64,000 nt of DNA from Paenochrobactrum glaciei (GCF_039522165.1 NZ_BAAADE010000001.1:992001-1056000); one strand, 5' to 3'; shown: positions 26,876 to 36,101, counted from the first letter of the stretch. Translations and numbers: made by a program. Notes: a model not told the origin generated them from the sequence alone.

Positions 26876-26897
26876 AAAACCGCCCGAAGGCGGTTTT
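26876..26897 (-). terminator. Terminator between infC and rpmI
   Basis: On the minus strand AAAACCGCC, a TTCG tetraloop and GGCGGTTTT, followed by TTATTTTA. Stem 9 bp. It lies 66 bp after the infC stop, so infC and rpmI-rplT are at least partly separate transcripts here. Confidence 0.88.
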
Positions 26898-26962
26898 CTG
26901 CTGAACTAATTTAGCTTCACAAGCCAAGATAAAGCCTCAGCCCTATCTTGATAAAAACTATA

Positions 26963-27502
26963 TTATGAACGTGGCGCAAGAACCATCATCATCTGACGAC
27001 CTTCAAGGCGCGGCTCAGCCTCAACCTTGGCGATGTCTAATGTTTCTTCTTTAACGCGCTGCAACAGCTTCATACCCAGTTCCTGGTGCGCCATTTCGCG
27101 ACCACGGAAACGCAGTGTGAACTTAACCTTATCACCTTCATCAAAGAATCGGTGCGCAGCCTTCATCTTCACTTCATAGTCATGAGTGTCGATGTTCGGT
27201 CGCATCTTAATTTCTTTGATTTCGACCGTTTTCTGTTTTTTGCGCGCTTCAGCGGCTTTTTTCTGACTCTGATACTTGAGCTTACCCAGATCAACAATCT
27301 TACAAACAGGTGGTTCGGCGTTAGGCACGATCTCTACAAGATCAAGGCCTGCCTCTTCAGCCATCGCAATGGCGTCCTGAATGGTCATGTCACCGTGGTT
27401 ATGGCCCTCGGCATCGATTAGCTGAACCCGGGGAACCCGGATATCGCGGTTGGCACGCGGTCCGTCTTTCTGGACCGGCGTCGCTCTGAACGGTCGGCGA
27501 AT
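26963..27502 (-). CDS. infC: Translation initiation factor IF-3, AUU start
   Basis: IF-3 of 179 residues beginning (M)RRPFRATPVQKDGPRANRDI, followed by the N-domain (VQLIDAEGHNHGDMTIQDA), the lysine-rich linker (KAAEARKKQKTVEIKEIKMRPNID) and the C-domain ending GRQMMMVLAPR. The family length and N-terminus fit an ATT codon at 27502-27500, with GAGGAG 9 bp upstream. The open frame extends further to 27661 but those residues do not look like IF-3. An AUU start is the hallmark of infC, where IF-3 represses its own translation by rejecting non-canonical start codons. Confidence 0.94.
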   Translation of the reverse strand: MRRPFRATPVQKDGPRANRDIRVPRVQLIDAEGHNHGDMTIQDAIAMAEEAGLDLVEIVPNAEPPVCKIVDLGKLKYQSQKKAAEARKKQKTVEIKEIKMRPNIDTHDYEVKMKAAHRFFDEGDKVKFTLRFRGREMAHQELGMKLLQRVKEETLDIAKVEAEPRLEGRQMMMVLAPRS

Positions 27503-27800
27503 GGTCGTTAACTCCTCAATTATTAAACTTTTCGGCGGCACTTTTATCAGCTTAACAGCGAAATAACAGTGTCTTGCCAGCGCAGTCGCACTTAGTGCGG
27601 GACATGGCGCCAAGCAAGCGTGGATGTCAATAGCATCTTTGTTAAGAAAAATCACCCCCAACCGAATAAATCGGTCAAAAGCGTGCCTCCACGTTAATAT
27701 TTAAGCATATGAGGCAGATTTTCAAGGCTTTTGCGCTATTGAACATGGTCGCGCATAAGTATAGCCCTATCATAATTGAAATAAACGGAGACTGGCAGCA

Positions 27801-28571
27801 ATGACAGATAAACCAGAGTTCATCACTGTGGACGGCGCCCCTATCGCCCTGCGTTACCGTGCAGGCAGCAAGGCACCGGGAATCACATGGCTGGGCGGTT
27901 ATCGGTCGGATATGCTGGGCACAAAGGCCGAAACACTCGATCAATGGGCAGCAACCAACGATCACGAGTTTTTACGATTCGATTATTCCGGTCACGGCGA
28001 ATCGGGTGGCGACTTCAATGAAGGCTGCATTTCACGCTGGCTGAATGAATCTCTGGCCGTGCATCATCAATATAACAAAAATCCGCAAATTCTGGTCGGC
28101 TCTTCCATGGGCGCATGGATCACTTTGCGCATGACGCAGGAACTGATCAAACAAGGCAAAGGCCCTGCCGGCATTATTCTGATAGCACCGGCTCCGGACT
28201 TCACGGCCCGTTTGATCGAGCCGAATTTAAGCGAAGAATATAAAAAATCGCTGATCGAAAAAGGCTATTTTGAAGAACCTTCAGAATATTCGCCTAATCC
28301 CTTCATCTATACGCGCAAGCTGATTGAGGACGGACGGCAAAATCTGGTTTTAACAGACATTATCGAAACCGGTTGTCCGGTACATATTCTGCAAGGGTGT
28401 CAGGATGAAGATGTGCCTTATTCACATGCCCTTCTCCTCACCGAACATCTGCCGGTTGATAATGTAACCCTCACCCTTGTGCGTGATGGCGACCACCGCC
28501 TTTCCCGCCCGCAGGATCTCGATCTTTTGACACGTTCCCTCGACATGATGATTGCCCAAATCAACAATTAA
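27801..28571 (+). CDS. Alpha/beta hydrolase
   Basis: A 256-residue serine hydrolase fold: oxyanion region TWLGGYRSDMLGTKA, nucleophile elbow GSSMG (Ser102), acid DEDVP and catalytic histidine in GDHRLS near the C-terminus. The FDYSGHGESGG motif is typical. The closest type I recognise is the ABHD10-like/palmitoyl-thioesterase subgroup common in alphaproteobacteria; the substrate is not known. ATG 27801 with a CGGAG site. It is divergent from infC and 30 bp upstream of benE, so possibly co-transcribed with it. Confidence 0.82.
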   Translation: MTDKPEFITVDGAPIALRYRAGSKAPGITWLGGYRSDMLGTKAETLDQWAATNDHEFLRFDYSGHGESGGDFNEGCISRWLNESLAVHHQYNKNPQILVGSSMGAWITLRMTQELIKQGKGPAGIILIAPAPDFTARLIEPNLSEEYKKSLIEKGYFEEPSEYSPNPFIYTRKLIEDGRQNLVLTDIIETGCPVHILQGCQDEDVPYSHALLLTEHLPVDNVTLTLVRDGDHRLSRPQDLDLLTRSLDMMIAQINN

Positions 28572-28601
28572 GGTTCAACCTTCCGATAAAGGTTTAATTC
28601 C

Positions 28602-29762
28602 ATGCGGTTTTCGGTTCTTGCCTCATCCAGTGTTGCAGCCATTGTCGGCTTTGGGGGCACGCTTGCTCTCATCATTGCCGCAGCCACCGTGCTGGGAGCC
28701 AGTCAAACCCAAACCGCAAGCTGGGTGACCGCTGTTTGTCTGGCTATTGCCGCCGCATCCGCCTATCTCAGCATCCGCTATAAAATGCCGATCATTGCCG
28801 CATGGTCAACACCGGGTCTGGCTTTAATCGGTGCCAGCAGCGGCTTTACCATCAATGAAGCGGTCGGTGCATTTATCGTCACCGCCATTGCGATCGTTCT
28901 GACAGGCCTCATCAAACCTTTATCGCGCCTTGTTTCCAGTATCCCGACATCCGTGGCCTCCGGCATGCTGGCCGGTGTTTTGGTCGGCTTTGTCTTAAAT
29001 GCGGCCAAGGCCGCACAAATTGATCCGGTGATGGTGCTGCCGCTGGCGGCTCTCTTCTTCATCATCCGGCTTTTCAATCCGTCGCTTGCAGTCATTGCCG
29101 TACTCATCGGCGGCGTTATTTTTGCGCTTGTGACAGGGCGCTCGCCGAGCCTTCCGGCACCGGAAATTTCAACACTGGAATTCATCACGCCAACCTTCCA
29201 TTTCAGCGCCATGGTCGGTCTGGCTCTGCCGCTTTATCTCGTCACCATGGCATCGCAGAATTTGCCGGGCTTTGCCGTATTGCGCGCCTTTGGCTATGAG
29301 CCGCCGACAGGTCCAGCACTTCAGGTCACCGGCCTTGTCTCATTGGTTTCAGCCTTTTTTGGCGCAGCCACCAGCAATCTGGCCGCGATTTCCGCCGCCC
29401 TTTGCACCAGCCCTGACGCGCACCCCGACCAGACAAAGCGCTGGCTGACAGGCCCTGTTTACGCTGTAATTTATGTCATTTTTGCACTGTTCGGCGCGTC
29501 ACTGGTGGCGATATTTGCCGTACTGCCACCGGTGCTGATCGCACTGATTGCCGGACTGGCACTCTCCGGCCCCTTCATCAATGCCATGACACTGGCGCTC
29601 TCGAAAGAAAAAGAACGCTTAAGTGCGGTTGTCACTTTTGCTGTTACCGCTTCCGGCATTAGCTTTTTGAGCATCGGCTCTGCATTCTGGGCGCTTGTTG
29701 CAGGGCTTTTAGTGGTTGCACTGGACTACGCCCAAGGCAAATTGTCGCGCAAAACCGGCTGA
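28602..29762 (+). CDS. BenE-family benzoate/H+ symporter-like transporter
   Basis: A 386-residue inner-membrane protein with about 12 hydrophobic segments. BenE family features: N-terminal SSVAAIVGFGGTLALIIAAA, the AAWSTPGLALIG motif, LVTMASQNLPGFAVLRAFGY and TSNLAAISAALC. BenE transports benzoate in some soil bacteria, but no benzoate-degradation genes are nearby, so the substrate is open. ATG 28602. The next gene downstream is gcvT, behind its own riboswitch. Confidence 0.85.
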   Translation: MRFSVLASSSVAAIVGFGGTLALIIAAATVLGASQTQTASWVTAVCLAIAAASAYLSIRYKMPIIAAWSTPGLALIGASSGFTINEAVGAFIVTAIAIVLTGLIKPLSRLVSSIPTSVASGMLAGVLVGFVLNAAKAAQIDPVMVLPLAALFFIIRLFNPSLAVIAVLIGGVIFALVTGRSPSLPAPEISTLEFITPTFHFSAMVGLALPLYLVTMASQNLPGFAVLRAFGYEPPTGPALQVTGLVSLVSAFFGAATSNLAAISAALCTSPDAHPDQTKRWLTGPVYAVIYVIFALFGASLVAIFAVLPPVLIALIAGLALSGPFINAMTLALSKEKERLSAVVTFAVTASGISFLSIGSAFWALVAGLLVVALDYAQGKLSRKTG

Positions 29763-29852
29763 AAGCCAACAGAAAGCGAGTGACTTAAGAGCCAGTTTCG
29801 GCTAAGTCATAACGCGTCGAGGGTAAGGAGCAACAAGGCTACTGCCCTGTCT

Positions 29853-30048
29853 GTCTGCGGGAGAGAGTTGGGAGCAGATTACCTGCATCTCAGCCACCGA
29901 AGGGGAAATCGCCCGAAATCTCTCAGGTATCAAGAACCGCTGACAGGAAAGGCAACTCTGGAAAGTCGGGGCTTTGCTCCCGCGCCGAAGGTGTAAGTGT
30001 AGTTTATCTCAAACTATGCGAGTCTCTCAGGCTTCAGACAGAGGGGCA
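29853..30048 (+). ncRNA. Tandem glycine riboswitch upstream of gcvT
   Basis: Two consecutive aptamers. Aptamer 1 (about 29857-29950) has GGGAGAGAG, CACCGAAGGGG, CGCCCGAAATCTCTCAGG; aptamer 2 (about 29955-30048) has CAACTCTGGAAAG, GCGCCGAAGGTG, GCGAGTCTCTCAGGC and AGAGGGGCA. The short linker and repeated CCGAAGG and CTCTCAGG cores are diagnostic of the gcvT RNA family. It lies directly before gcvT-gcvH-gcvP, the glycine cleavage operon, which it should switch on when glycine is abundant. The expression platform after 30048 is short and may act on the gcvT ribosome-binding site. Confidence 0.95.
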
Positions 30049-30098
30049 CTGAAGCAACCGCATTTTGCGGAGGCATTCGTGCGACTTTTGGAGTTGAT

Positions 30099-31208
30099 AT
30101 GGGCGATACGGCACAAACCACGTTAAAAACCCTGCCATTGCAGGATCTTCATGAAGCAGCGAAAGCACGTTTTGGCGGCTTTGCCGGCTGGAACATGCCA
30201 ATCACCTACCCGCTGGGCGTGATGAAAGAACATTTGCATGTGCGTGAACAGGCTGGCCTGTTCGACATTTCTCACATGCGTGTCATCGAAATTTCCGGTG
30301 ATGATGCAGCCAAGCTGCTGGCAGAAGCCTGCCCGCTTGATCCGCTTTCCATCCCGATGAACCAGTCAAAATACACATTTTTGCTGAACGAAAATGCAGG
30401 CGTCGAAGACGACCTGATCGTGACCCGTTTGGGCGAAAACCGCTTCATGATCGTTGCCAATGCCGGCAATGCGGATGCTGATATTGCACATCTCAACAAA
30501 GTGGCAGCCGGTAAATCCGTAACCGTCAACCCGCTTGACCGTGTTTTGCTGGCGCTTCAGGGCCCTGCCGCTGCCGATGTTGCAGCCAAAGCAGGTGTGC
30601 CCGGTGGTGAGCTGACCTTCATGACCGGTATCGAGCCTAAGGCTGACTGGTTTGTCACCCGTTCCGGTTATACCGGTGAAGACGGTTTTGAAATTGCCCT
30701 GCCGGAAAAAGATGCCCGCGACCTGCTCGCCAAACTCTTTGCCGATGAGCGCGTTCAGTGGATCGGCCTTGCAGCGCGTGACAGCCTGCGTCTGGAAGCC
30801 GGCCTTTGCCTGCATGGTCAGGACATCACCCCTGAAATCAATCCGGTGGATGCAGGTCTTCTCTGGGCTGTGCCAAAACCTGTGCGCGAAACTGCCGGTT
30901 TTATCGGCGCCAAAGCCTTTTTGGAAAAGCTTGCAGCCGGTGCCAAAGCCAAACGCGTTGGCCTGAAGCCAGAAGGCCGTCAGCCGGTTCGTGCAGATGT
31001 TGAACTCTTTGATGCAGACGGTAACAAAATCGGTCGCGTCACCTCCGGCGGCTTCGGCCCGTCAGCGGGGCATCCGGTAGCGATGGGTTATGTCACCCCT
31101 GAATTTGCCGCTGTCGGCTCCCGTGTTTTTGCAGATATCCGCGGTAATCTTGTACCGCTTGATGTTCATTCACTTCCATTTACACCGCATCACTACCACA
31201 AAGGATAA
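30099..31208 (+). CDS. gcvT: Glycine cleavage system aminomethyltransferase (T protein)
   Basis: A 369-residue folate-binding protein with the GcvT N-domain (KARFGGFAGWNMPITYP, FDISHMRVIEI, CPLDPLSIP) and the C-terminal barrel (LKPEGRQPVR, GRVTSGGFGPS). It releases ammonia from the aminomethyl-lipoyl H protein and passes the methylene group to tetrahydrofolate. ATG 30099 after GGAG. First gene of gcvTHP, behind the glycine riboswitch, 5 bp before gcvH. Confidence 0.95.
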   Translation: MGDTAQTTLKTLPLQDLHEAAKARFGGFAGWNMPITYPLGVMKEHLHVREQAGLFDISHMRVIEISGDDAAKLLAEACPLDPLSIPMNQSKYTFLLNENAGVEDDLIVTRLGENRFMIVANAGNADADIAHLNKVAAGKSVTVNPLDRVLLALQGPAAADVAAKAGVPGGELTFMTGIEPKADWFVTRSGYTGEDGFEIALPEKDARDLLAKLFADERVQWIGLAARDSLRLEAGLCLHGQDITPEINPVDAGLLWAVPKPVRETAGFIGAKAFLEKLAAGAKAKRVGLKPEGRQPVRADVELFDADGNKIGRVTSGGFGPSAGHPVAMGYVTPEFAAVGSRVFADIRGNLVPLDVHSLPFTPHHYHKG

Positions 31209-31213
31209 CAATC

Positions 31214-31582
31214 ATGGCCTCTATCCTGTTCACCGAAGATCACGAATGGATCAACAACGATAATGGCACCGCCACTGTCGGCATTACCGTACATGCGCAA
31301 GAACAGCTCGGCGACCTCGTATTCGTCGAACTGCCGGAAGTTGGCCGCAAGGTTACTAAAGGCGATGCCATCGTTGTGGTCGAATCCGTTAAAGCTGCTT
31401 CCGATGTTTACGCACCGGTTGACGGTGAAATCGTTGAAATCAACGATGCAGTTGTTAACGATCCATCCCTCATCAATCAGGCCGCAGAAGGCGAAGGCTG
31501 GTTGTTCAAGCTGAAGCTTTCCGATGAAGGCCAGCTGAATGGTCTGCTCGATGCAGCCGGTTATAAGGCACTGGTAGACTAA
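31214..31582 (+). CDS. gcvH: Glycine cleavage system H protein
   Basis: A 122-residue lipoyl carrier. The lipoylated lysine is in VVVESVKAASDVYAP, in the usual hairpin turn. The TEDHEWI start and GITVHAQEQLGDLVFVELP motif are typical. It shuttles the aminomethyl group between P, T and L proteins. Its stop overlaps the gcvP start (TAATG). Confidence 0.96.
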   Translation: MASILFTEDHEWINNDNGTATVGITVHAQEQLGDLVFVELPEVGRKVTKGDAIVVVESVKAASDVYAPVDGEIVEINDAVVNDPSLINQAAEGEGWLFKLKLSDEGQLNGLLDAAGYKALVD

Positions 31583-34380
31583 TGACACAGGGTTCACTTC
31601 CATTTGTGGACCGTCATATCGGTCCCCGCGATGCGGATGAGCGCACCATGCTTGGTGCTCTCGGCGTCTCCTCGCTGGAAACACTCATCACACAGGCAGT
31701 GCCGGAATCCATTCGCTTTAACCGCGAACTGGATCTGCCACAGCCTTTGAGCGAAGCAGCAGCTTTGGCTGAACTTCAGCAGGTGATGAACCGCAATATC
31801 GTCAAAAAAAGCTTTATCGGTGCAGGTTACAGCGGTTGCTACACCCCACCGGTGATCCAGCGTAACCTGTTTGAAAATCCGGCATGGTACACGGCCTATA
31901 CGCCTTACCAGTCAGAAATCAGTCAGGGTCGTCTGGAATTGCTGTTCCACTTCCAGACACTGGTAACCGAGTTGACCGGTCTGCCTGTTGCTTGCGCATC
32001 CTTGCTTGATGAAGCAACGGCTGTTGCAGAAGCAATGGCTATCGCTTACCGCCATCACCGCGAAAACCGTCACCGTGTGCTGATTGCCGGTGAACTGCAT
32101 GCCCAGACTTTGGACGTTCTGCGCACCCGCGCTGAGCCTTTGGGCATCACCATTGAAACATCAGGCGATGTCGATGCAGACACCACCGCTCTGATCGTTC
32201 CTTGGCCTGATACAAAGGGCGTTTACGGCGATTATAAAGCTGTGATTGCTGCTGCAAAAGCACTTGGCACACAGGTGATTGCTGTTGCCGATCCGCTGGC
32301 TCTGACTGTCACAGAAGCGCCTGCTGAATGGGGTGCTGATATGGCTGTTGGTTCCATGCAGCGCTTTGGCGTGCCGATGGGCTTTGGTGGCCCGCACGCA
32401 GCCTATCTCGGCGTTTCACAGGCTTTGACCCGTATCATTCCGGGTCGTATCGTTGGCCAGTCCACCGATGCACACGGCCGTGTTGGTTACCGTCTGGCAT
32501 TGCAAACCCGTGAGCAGCATATCCGTCGTGATAAAGCGACATCCAACATCTGTACCGCTCAGGCATTGCTGGCCAATATGGCTGCATCTTATGCTATTTA
32601 TCATGGCCCATCCGGCTTGCAGTCGATTGCAACTGAAATTGCAAAACGCTCAAGCAATTTTGCCGATGCCGTGAAAAAAGCAGGCTTTGAACTGGCTGGC
32701 GACAAGCTGTTTGACACTGTCACCGTCAAAGTTCCGGGCAAAGCTGCATCGATTGCTGCCGAAGCTGACAAAGCTGACCGACTGCTGCGCGTCATTGATG
32801 CTGACACTGTGGCTGTGGCTTTTGACGAAACTTCAAGCGACGAAGATGTGGCAGCAATTGCCGCTCTCTTTGGTGCCACTGTTGCAAGCACTGATGCGAC
32901 CCGTCTGCCATCGAAGCGCACGCTGGCCTTCCTGACACAGGAAGTGTTCCATCAGCACCGCTCCGAAACCGAAATGATGCGATTCTTGCGTCGTTTGGCA
33001 GATAAAGATCTGGCGCTTGACCGTGCGATGATTCCGCTCGGCTCTTGCACCATGAAGCTCAATGCGGCCGCAGAAATGATGCCTGTCAGCTGGAATACAG
33101 TTGCCAATATGCATCCGTTTGCACCGGCAGAACAGAGCACGGGCTATGCCCAGATGACCTCCGACGTTGAAAACTGGCTTTGCGAAATCACCGGCTTTGC
33201 CGCTGTTTCCTTGCAGCCAAACGCCGGTAGTCAGGGTGAATATGCCGGTCTTCTGGCAATCCGCCGTTACCATCAGTCCCGTGGCGACCATCAGCGCGAT
33301 ATCTGCCTGATCCCGTCATCGGCCCATGGTACCAACCCTGCCAGCGCCAGCATGGCCGGTATGAAAGTGGTTGTGGTCAACTGTCTGCCGGAAGGCGACA
33401 TCGACATTGAAGACCTCAAGGCAAAAGCTGAAAAACACAGCGCCAACCTTGCAGCCTTCATGATCACCTACCCGTCCACTTACGGTGTGTTTGAAGAAGG
33501 CATCCGCGAATTCTGCGAGATCGTTCATTCCCATGGCGGTCAGGTCTATTTCGACGGTGCAAACCTGAACGCTCTGGTTGGCCTCGGCCGTCCTTGCGAT
33601 ATTGGTGCCGATGTTTGCCACATGAACCTGCATAAGACATTCTGCATCCCGCATGGCGGCGGCGGACCGGGCGTTGGCCCGATCGGTGTTGCCAAGCATC
33701 TGGTGCCGTTTATCCCGGGTCACGTGGAACAGGGTACCAGTCAGGCTGTTTCTGCTGCACCATTCGGCAGTGCGTCCATTCTGGTCATCACATGGATGTA
33801 TATCCGAATGATGGGCGGTGCCGGTCTCAAACGCGCCACCAAAATGGCCATTCTCAACGCCAACTATATTGCGCATCGTCTGGAAGGCCACTTCCCGATC
33901 CTTTATAAAGGCAAGAACGGCCGCGTGGCACATGAGTGCATCGTGGACACCCGCGTGTTGAAAGATCAGGCAGGCATCAGCGTTGAAGATGTTGCCAAAC
34001 GTCTGATCGACTACGGCTTCCATGCGCCAACCATGTCATGGCCGGTTTCCGGCACATTGATGATTGAGCCGACCGAATCCGAACCATTGGCTGAGATTGA
34101 CCGTCTGTGTGACGCCATGATCGCCATTGCCGGTGAAGCGGACAAGGTTGCCTCCGGCCATTGGCCACTGGAAGACAACCCGCTGGTCAATGCGCCGCAT
34201 ACTGCCATTGATACAATCGGCGGTGAGTGGACGCATCCTTACTCACGTCAGGAAGCTGTATTCCCGAATGCAGATGCTGATCCGACCGCCAAATACTGGC
34301 CGCCGGTATCCCGCATCGACAACGTGGCCGGCGATCGTAACCTGATCTGCTCATGCCCTCCGATGCAGGCTTATGCCTAA
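31582..34380 (+). CDS. gcvP: Glycine dehydrogenase (decarboxylating), P protein
   Basis: A 932-residue PLP enzyme combining both halves of the P protein: N-terminal domain with FIGAGYSGCYTPPVIQRN and a C-terminal half with the PLP lysine in HMNLHKTFCIPHGGGGPGVGP, followed by GSASILVITWMYIRMMG. Being a single chain, it is the alphaproteobacterial/enterobacterial homodimer type. It decarboxylates glycine and loads the aminomethyl group onto GcvH. Coupled to gcvH through TAATG. A strong terminator follows. Confidence 0.96.
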   Translation: MTQGSLPFVDRHIGPRDADERTMLGALGVSSLETLITQAVPESIRFNRELDLPQPLSEAAALAELQQVMNRNIVKKSFIGAGYSGCYTPPVIQRNLFENPAWYTAYTPYQSEISQGRLELLFHFQTLVTELTGLPVACASLLDEATAVAEAMAIAYRHHRENRHRVLIAGELHAQTLDVLRTRAEPLGITIETSGDVDADTTALIVPWPDTKGVYGDYKAVIAAAKALGTQVIAVADPLALTVTEAPAEWGADMAVGSMQRFGVPMGFGGPHAAYLGVSQALTRIIPGRIVGQSTDAHGRVGYRLALQTREQHIRRDKATSNICTAQALLANMAASYAIYHGPSGLQSIATEIAKRSSNFADAVKKAGFELAGDKLFDTVTVKVPGKAASIAAEADKADRLLRVIDADTVAVAFDETSSDEDVAAIAALFGATVASTDATRLPSKRTLAFLTQEVFHQHRSETEMMRFLRRLADKDLALDRAMIPLGSCTMKLNAAAEMMPVSWNTVANMHPFAPAEQSTGYAQMTSDVENWLCEITGFAAVSLQPNAGSQGEYAGLLAIRRYHQSRGDHQRDICLIPSSAHGTNPASASMAGMKVVVVNCLPEGDIDIEDLKAKAEKHSANLAAFMITYPSTYGVFEEGIREFCEIVHSHGGQVYFDGANLNALVGLGRPCDIGADVCHMNLHKTFCIPHGGGGPGVGPIGVAKHLVPFIPGHVEQGTSQAVSAAPFGSASILVITWMYIRMMGGAGLKRATKMAILNANYIAHRLEGHFPILYKGKNGRVAHECIVDTRVLKDQAGISVEDVAKRLIDYGFHAPTMSWPVSGTLMIEPTESEPLAEIDRLCDAMIAIAGEADKVASGHWPLEDNPLVNAPHTAIDTIGGEWTHPYSRQEAVFPNADADPTAKYWPPVSRIDNVAGDRNLICSCPPMQAYA

Positions 34381-34400
34381 TTCAGATAGCTAAATTTGCA

Positions 34401-34434
34401 AAAAAGGCGCCATGGGAAACCATGGCGCCTTTTT
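34401..34434 (+). terminator. Terminator of gcvTHP
   Basis: AAAAAGGCGCCATGG, a GAAA tetraloop, and CCATGGCGCCTTTTT: a 15-bp perfect stem 20 bp after the gcvP stop. Confidence 0.95.
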
Positions 34435-34532
34435 CTTTTATCACGCAAAGCATTTTCGCCAGCAGTGGCTGGCTGCTCAGTCATGGCTGCCAAGTACTGG
34501 TTAACTGCAATATGTCTGTTCAAATTTCGGGC

Positions 34533-34670
34533 AAAAAAAGAGCCGGACTAAAAAGCCCGGCTTAAAATTTATGAAGGTGCCTTAAAGGCAAAACCTTCAG
34601 AGGGGAACACTTACCGCGCGCAATGGGAGGAGGCACAGCGGTAAGTAACCCTGATATGGATCAGCGGTCG
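34533..34670 (-). ncRNA. Candidate trans-acting sRNA with an anti-Shine-Dalgarno loop
   Basis: Read on the minus strand, 34670 to 34533 holds three hairpins and a classic terminator and has no ORF: SL1 CTGAT-ccat-ATCAG (34664-34651); SL2 an 8-bp stem CTTACCGC/GCGGTAAG (34645-34638 with 34617-34610) whose loop presents CCTCCTCCC (34633-34625); SL3 TGAAGGT/ACCTTCA with inner GCCT/AGGC (34599-34572); then AGCCGG/CCGGCT and seven T (34562-34533). Upstream is AT-rich with TTGACA at 34694-34689 and TATTAA at 34676-34671 (spacing not optimal). A stem-loop exposing CCUCCUCCC is the hallmark of alphaproteobacterial alpha-r14/NfeR1 and cuckoo-type sRNAs, which block ribosome-binding sites. Family membership is by resemblance only. 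Confidence 0.72.
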
Positions 34671-34901
34671 TTAATATTCAACCCCTTTTGTCAAATTTTG
34701 TGAACATTTCGGTAAAAAATGAAAATTCATTTGAAAAAACGCTGATAAAACAGTGAATGCGCAACCAAAGAGCTTAAATAGCCTCGCATTTCAACTCAAA
34801 TTCACCTGCTTAAACATTTTTAAAGAATCAGCATTTCCTTTTTGCAGGGGTGCGCGATACTGTCCGCCAAAAATCAGCCACTCAAATAAAAGGGGGAAAT
34901 C

Positions 34902-35888
34902 ATGTTCAGGTGGGGCATCCTGTCAACGGCGAATATCGGCATCAATCAGGTTATTCCGGCAATCTGCGCCAGTGAAAACGGTGTTGCGCACGCCATTGCC
35001 AGCCGCGATTTGGCCAAAGCGCGTCACGTTGCTGATCGTTTTGGTATGAAACACGCCTTCGGCTCCTATGACGAGCTGCTTGCCTGCGATGAGATCGACG
35101 GAATTTACATTCCGCTGCCGACATCGCAACATGTGGAATGGACACTCAAAGCGGCCAAAGCCGGTAAACATGTCTTATGCGAAAAGCCGATTGCGCTTAA
35201 AACAGCAGAAATTGATGCGCTGATTGCAGCACGCGATCAATATGGCGTGGTGATTTCTGAAGCTTTCATGGTTTATTACCATCCACAGTGGATCAAACTG
35301 CGTGAACTTCTGCAAGAAGGTGTGATCGGGCATTTACGCCGCGTGGAAGGCGTTTTCACTTACTTCAACAATGATCCCGCCAATATGCGCAATCAATTAT
35401 CGCTTGGCGGTGGCGGCTTGCCTGATATCGGCGTTTATCCAGTGGTTACCACCCGTATGAGCACCGGCCTTGAGCCGAAGCGCATCCGCGCACAGATAGA
35501 ATTTGACCCCACTTTCAAAACCGACCGCTACGCCAGCGTAGAAGCACAATTTGATGGGTTTGATTTGCATTTTTATGTGGCGACCCAGATGGCCTACCGC
35601 CAATCAATGATTTTTCATGGTGATAATGGCTATATTGAAGTGCATGCGCCCTTCAATCCGCTCAAATATGATCATGCCCAGATTACCGTGCATAATGTCA
35701 CCCGCGACACCACGACCACCTACAGCTTCCAGAATATTAATCAGTATCAGTTGCAAGCTGAAACATTTGTGCGTAAAGCACGCGGCGCACCTGTCAGTGT
35801 TTTCAGTCTTGAAAACTCAAAAGGTAATCAGCATTTCATTGATATGGTCTATGAAGCCGGAAAAAAAGGAAACTGGACAGAGGTTTAA
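34902..35888 (+). CDS. Gfo/Idh/MocA-family NAD(P)-dependent oxidoreductase
   Basis: A 328-residue oxidoreductase. The Rossmann start is FRWGILSTANIGINQVIPAI (GxxxxxxI variant), the family lysine is in LCEKPIALK, and the substrate-domain motif is GGGGLPDIGVYPV (Asp, Tyr in place of the usual H/D pair). These proteins oxidise or epimerise sugars, inositols or related polyols. No sugar gene adjoins it, so the substrate is unknown. ATG 34902 with GGGGGAAATC upstream. Appears monocistronic. Confidence 0.85.
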   Translation: MFRWGILSTANIGINQVIPAICASENGVAHAIASRDLAKARHVADRFGMKHAFGSYDELLACDEIDGIYIPLPTSQHVEWTLKAAKAGKHVLCEKPIALKTAEIDALIAARDQYGVVISEAFMVYYHPQWIKLRELLQEGVIGHLRRVEGVFTYFNNDPANMRNQLSLGGGGLPDIGVYPVVTTRMSTGLEPKRIRAQIEFDPTFKTDRYASVEAQFDGFDLHFYVATQMAYRQSMIFHGDNGYIEVHAPFNPLKYDHAQITVHNVTRDTTTTYSFQNINQYQLQAETFVRKARGAPVSVFSLENSKGNQHFIDMVYEAGKKGNWTEV

Positions 35889-35960
35889 GACGTTTTTTCA
35901 TGGTTTCAGGCAAAATAATGTCACTTGTGGCAGGAATCTTGCAGAACTGGCCTAAACCGA

Positions 35961-35990
35961 CTTGCAGTGAAAATAACCCTTTCTTATATA
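35961..35990 (+). promoter_or_regulatory. RpoH (sigma-32) heat-shock promoter of dnaK
   Basis: CTTG at 35961-35964, 18 bases, then CTTATATA at 35983-35990. This matches the alphaproteobacterial heat-shock pattern CTTG-N17/18-CYTATNT. It lies about 110 bp before the dnaK start. Confidence 0.75.
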
Positions 35991-36101
35991 CCCCTCAACG
36001 GGATGCCTTAATTCGTCATGATGGGGCAGACTAGAACCGATAGGGGCCGCTTAACAGAACGCTCGTCAGAGGTCTAAGCGGTTTGCTGAATGGAGATAAA
36101 A

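Noticed and set aside
26963..27661. Long infC frame with 53 extra N-terminal residues
   Set aside because: The extra residues do not resemble IF-3, and an ATT start with a strong ribosome site is at 27502.
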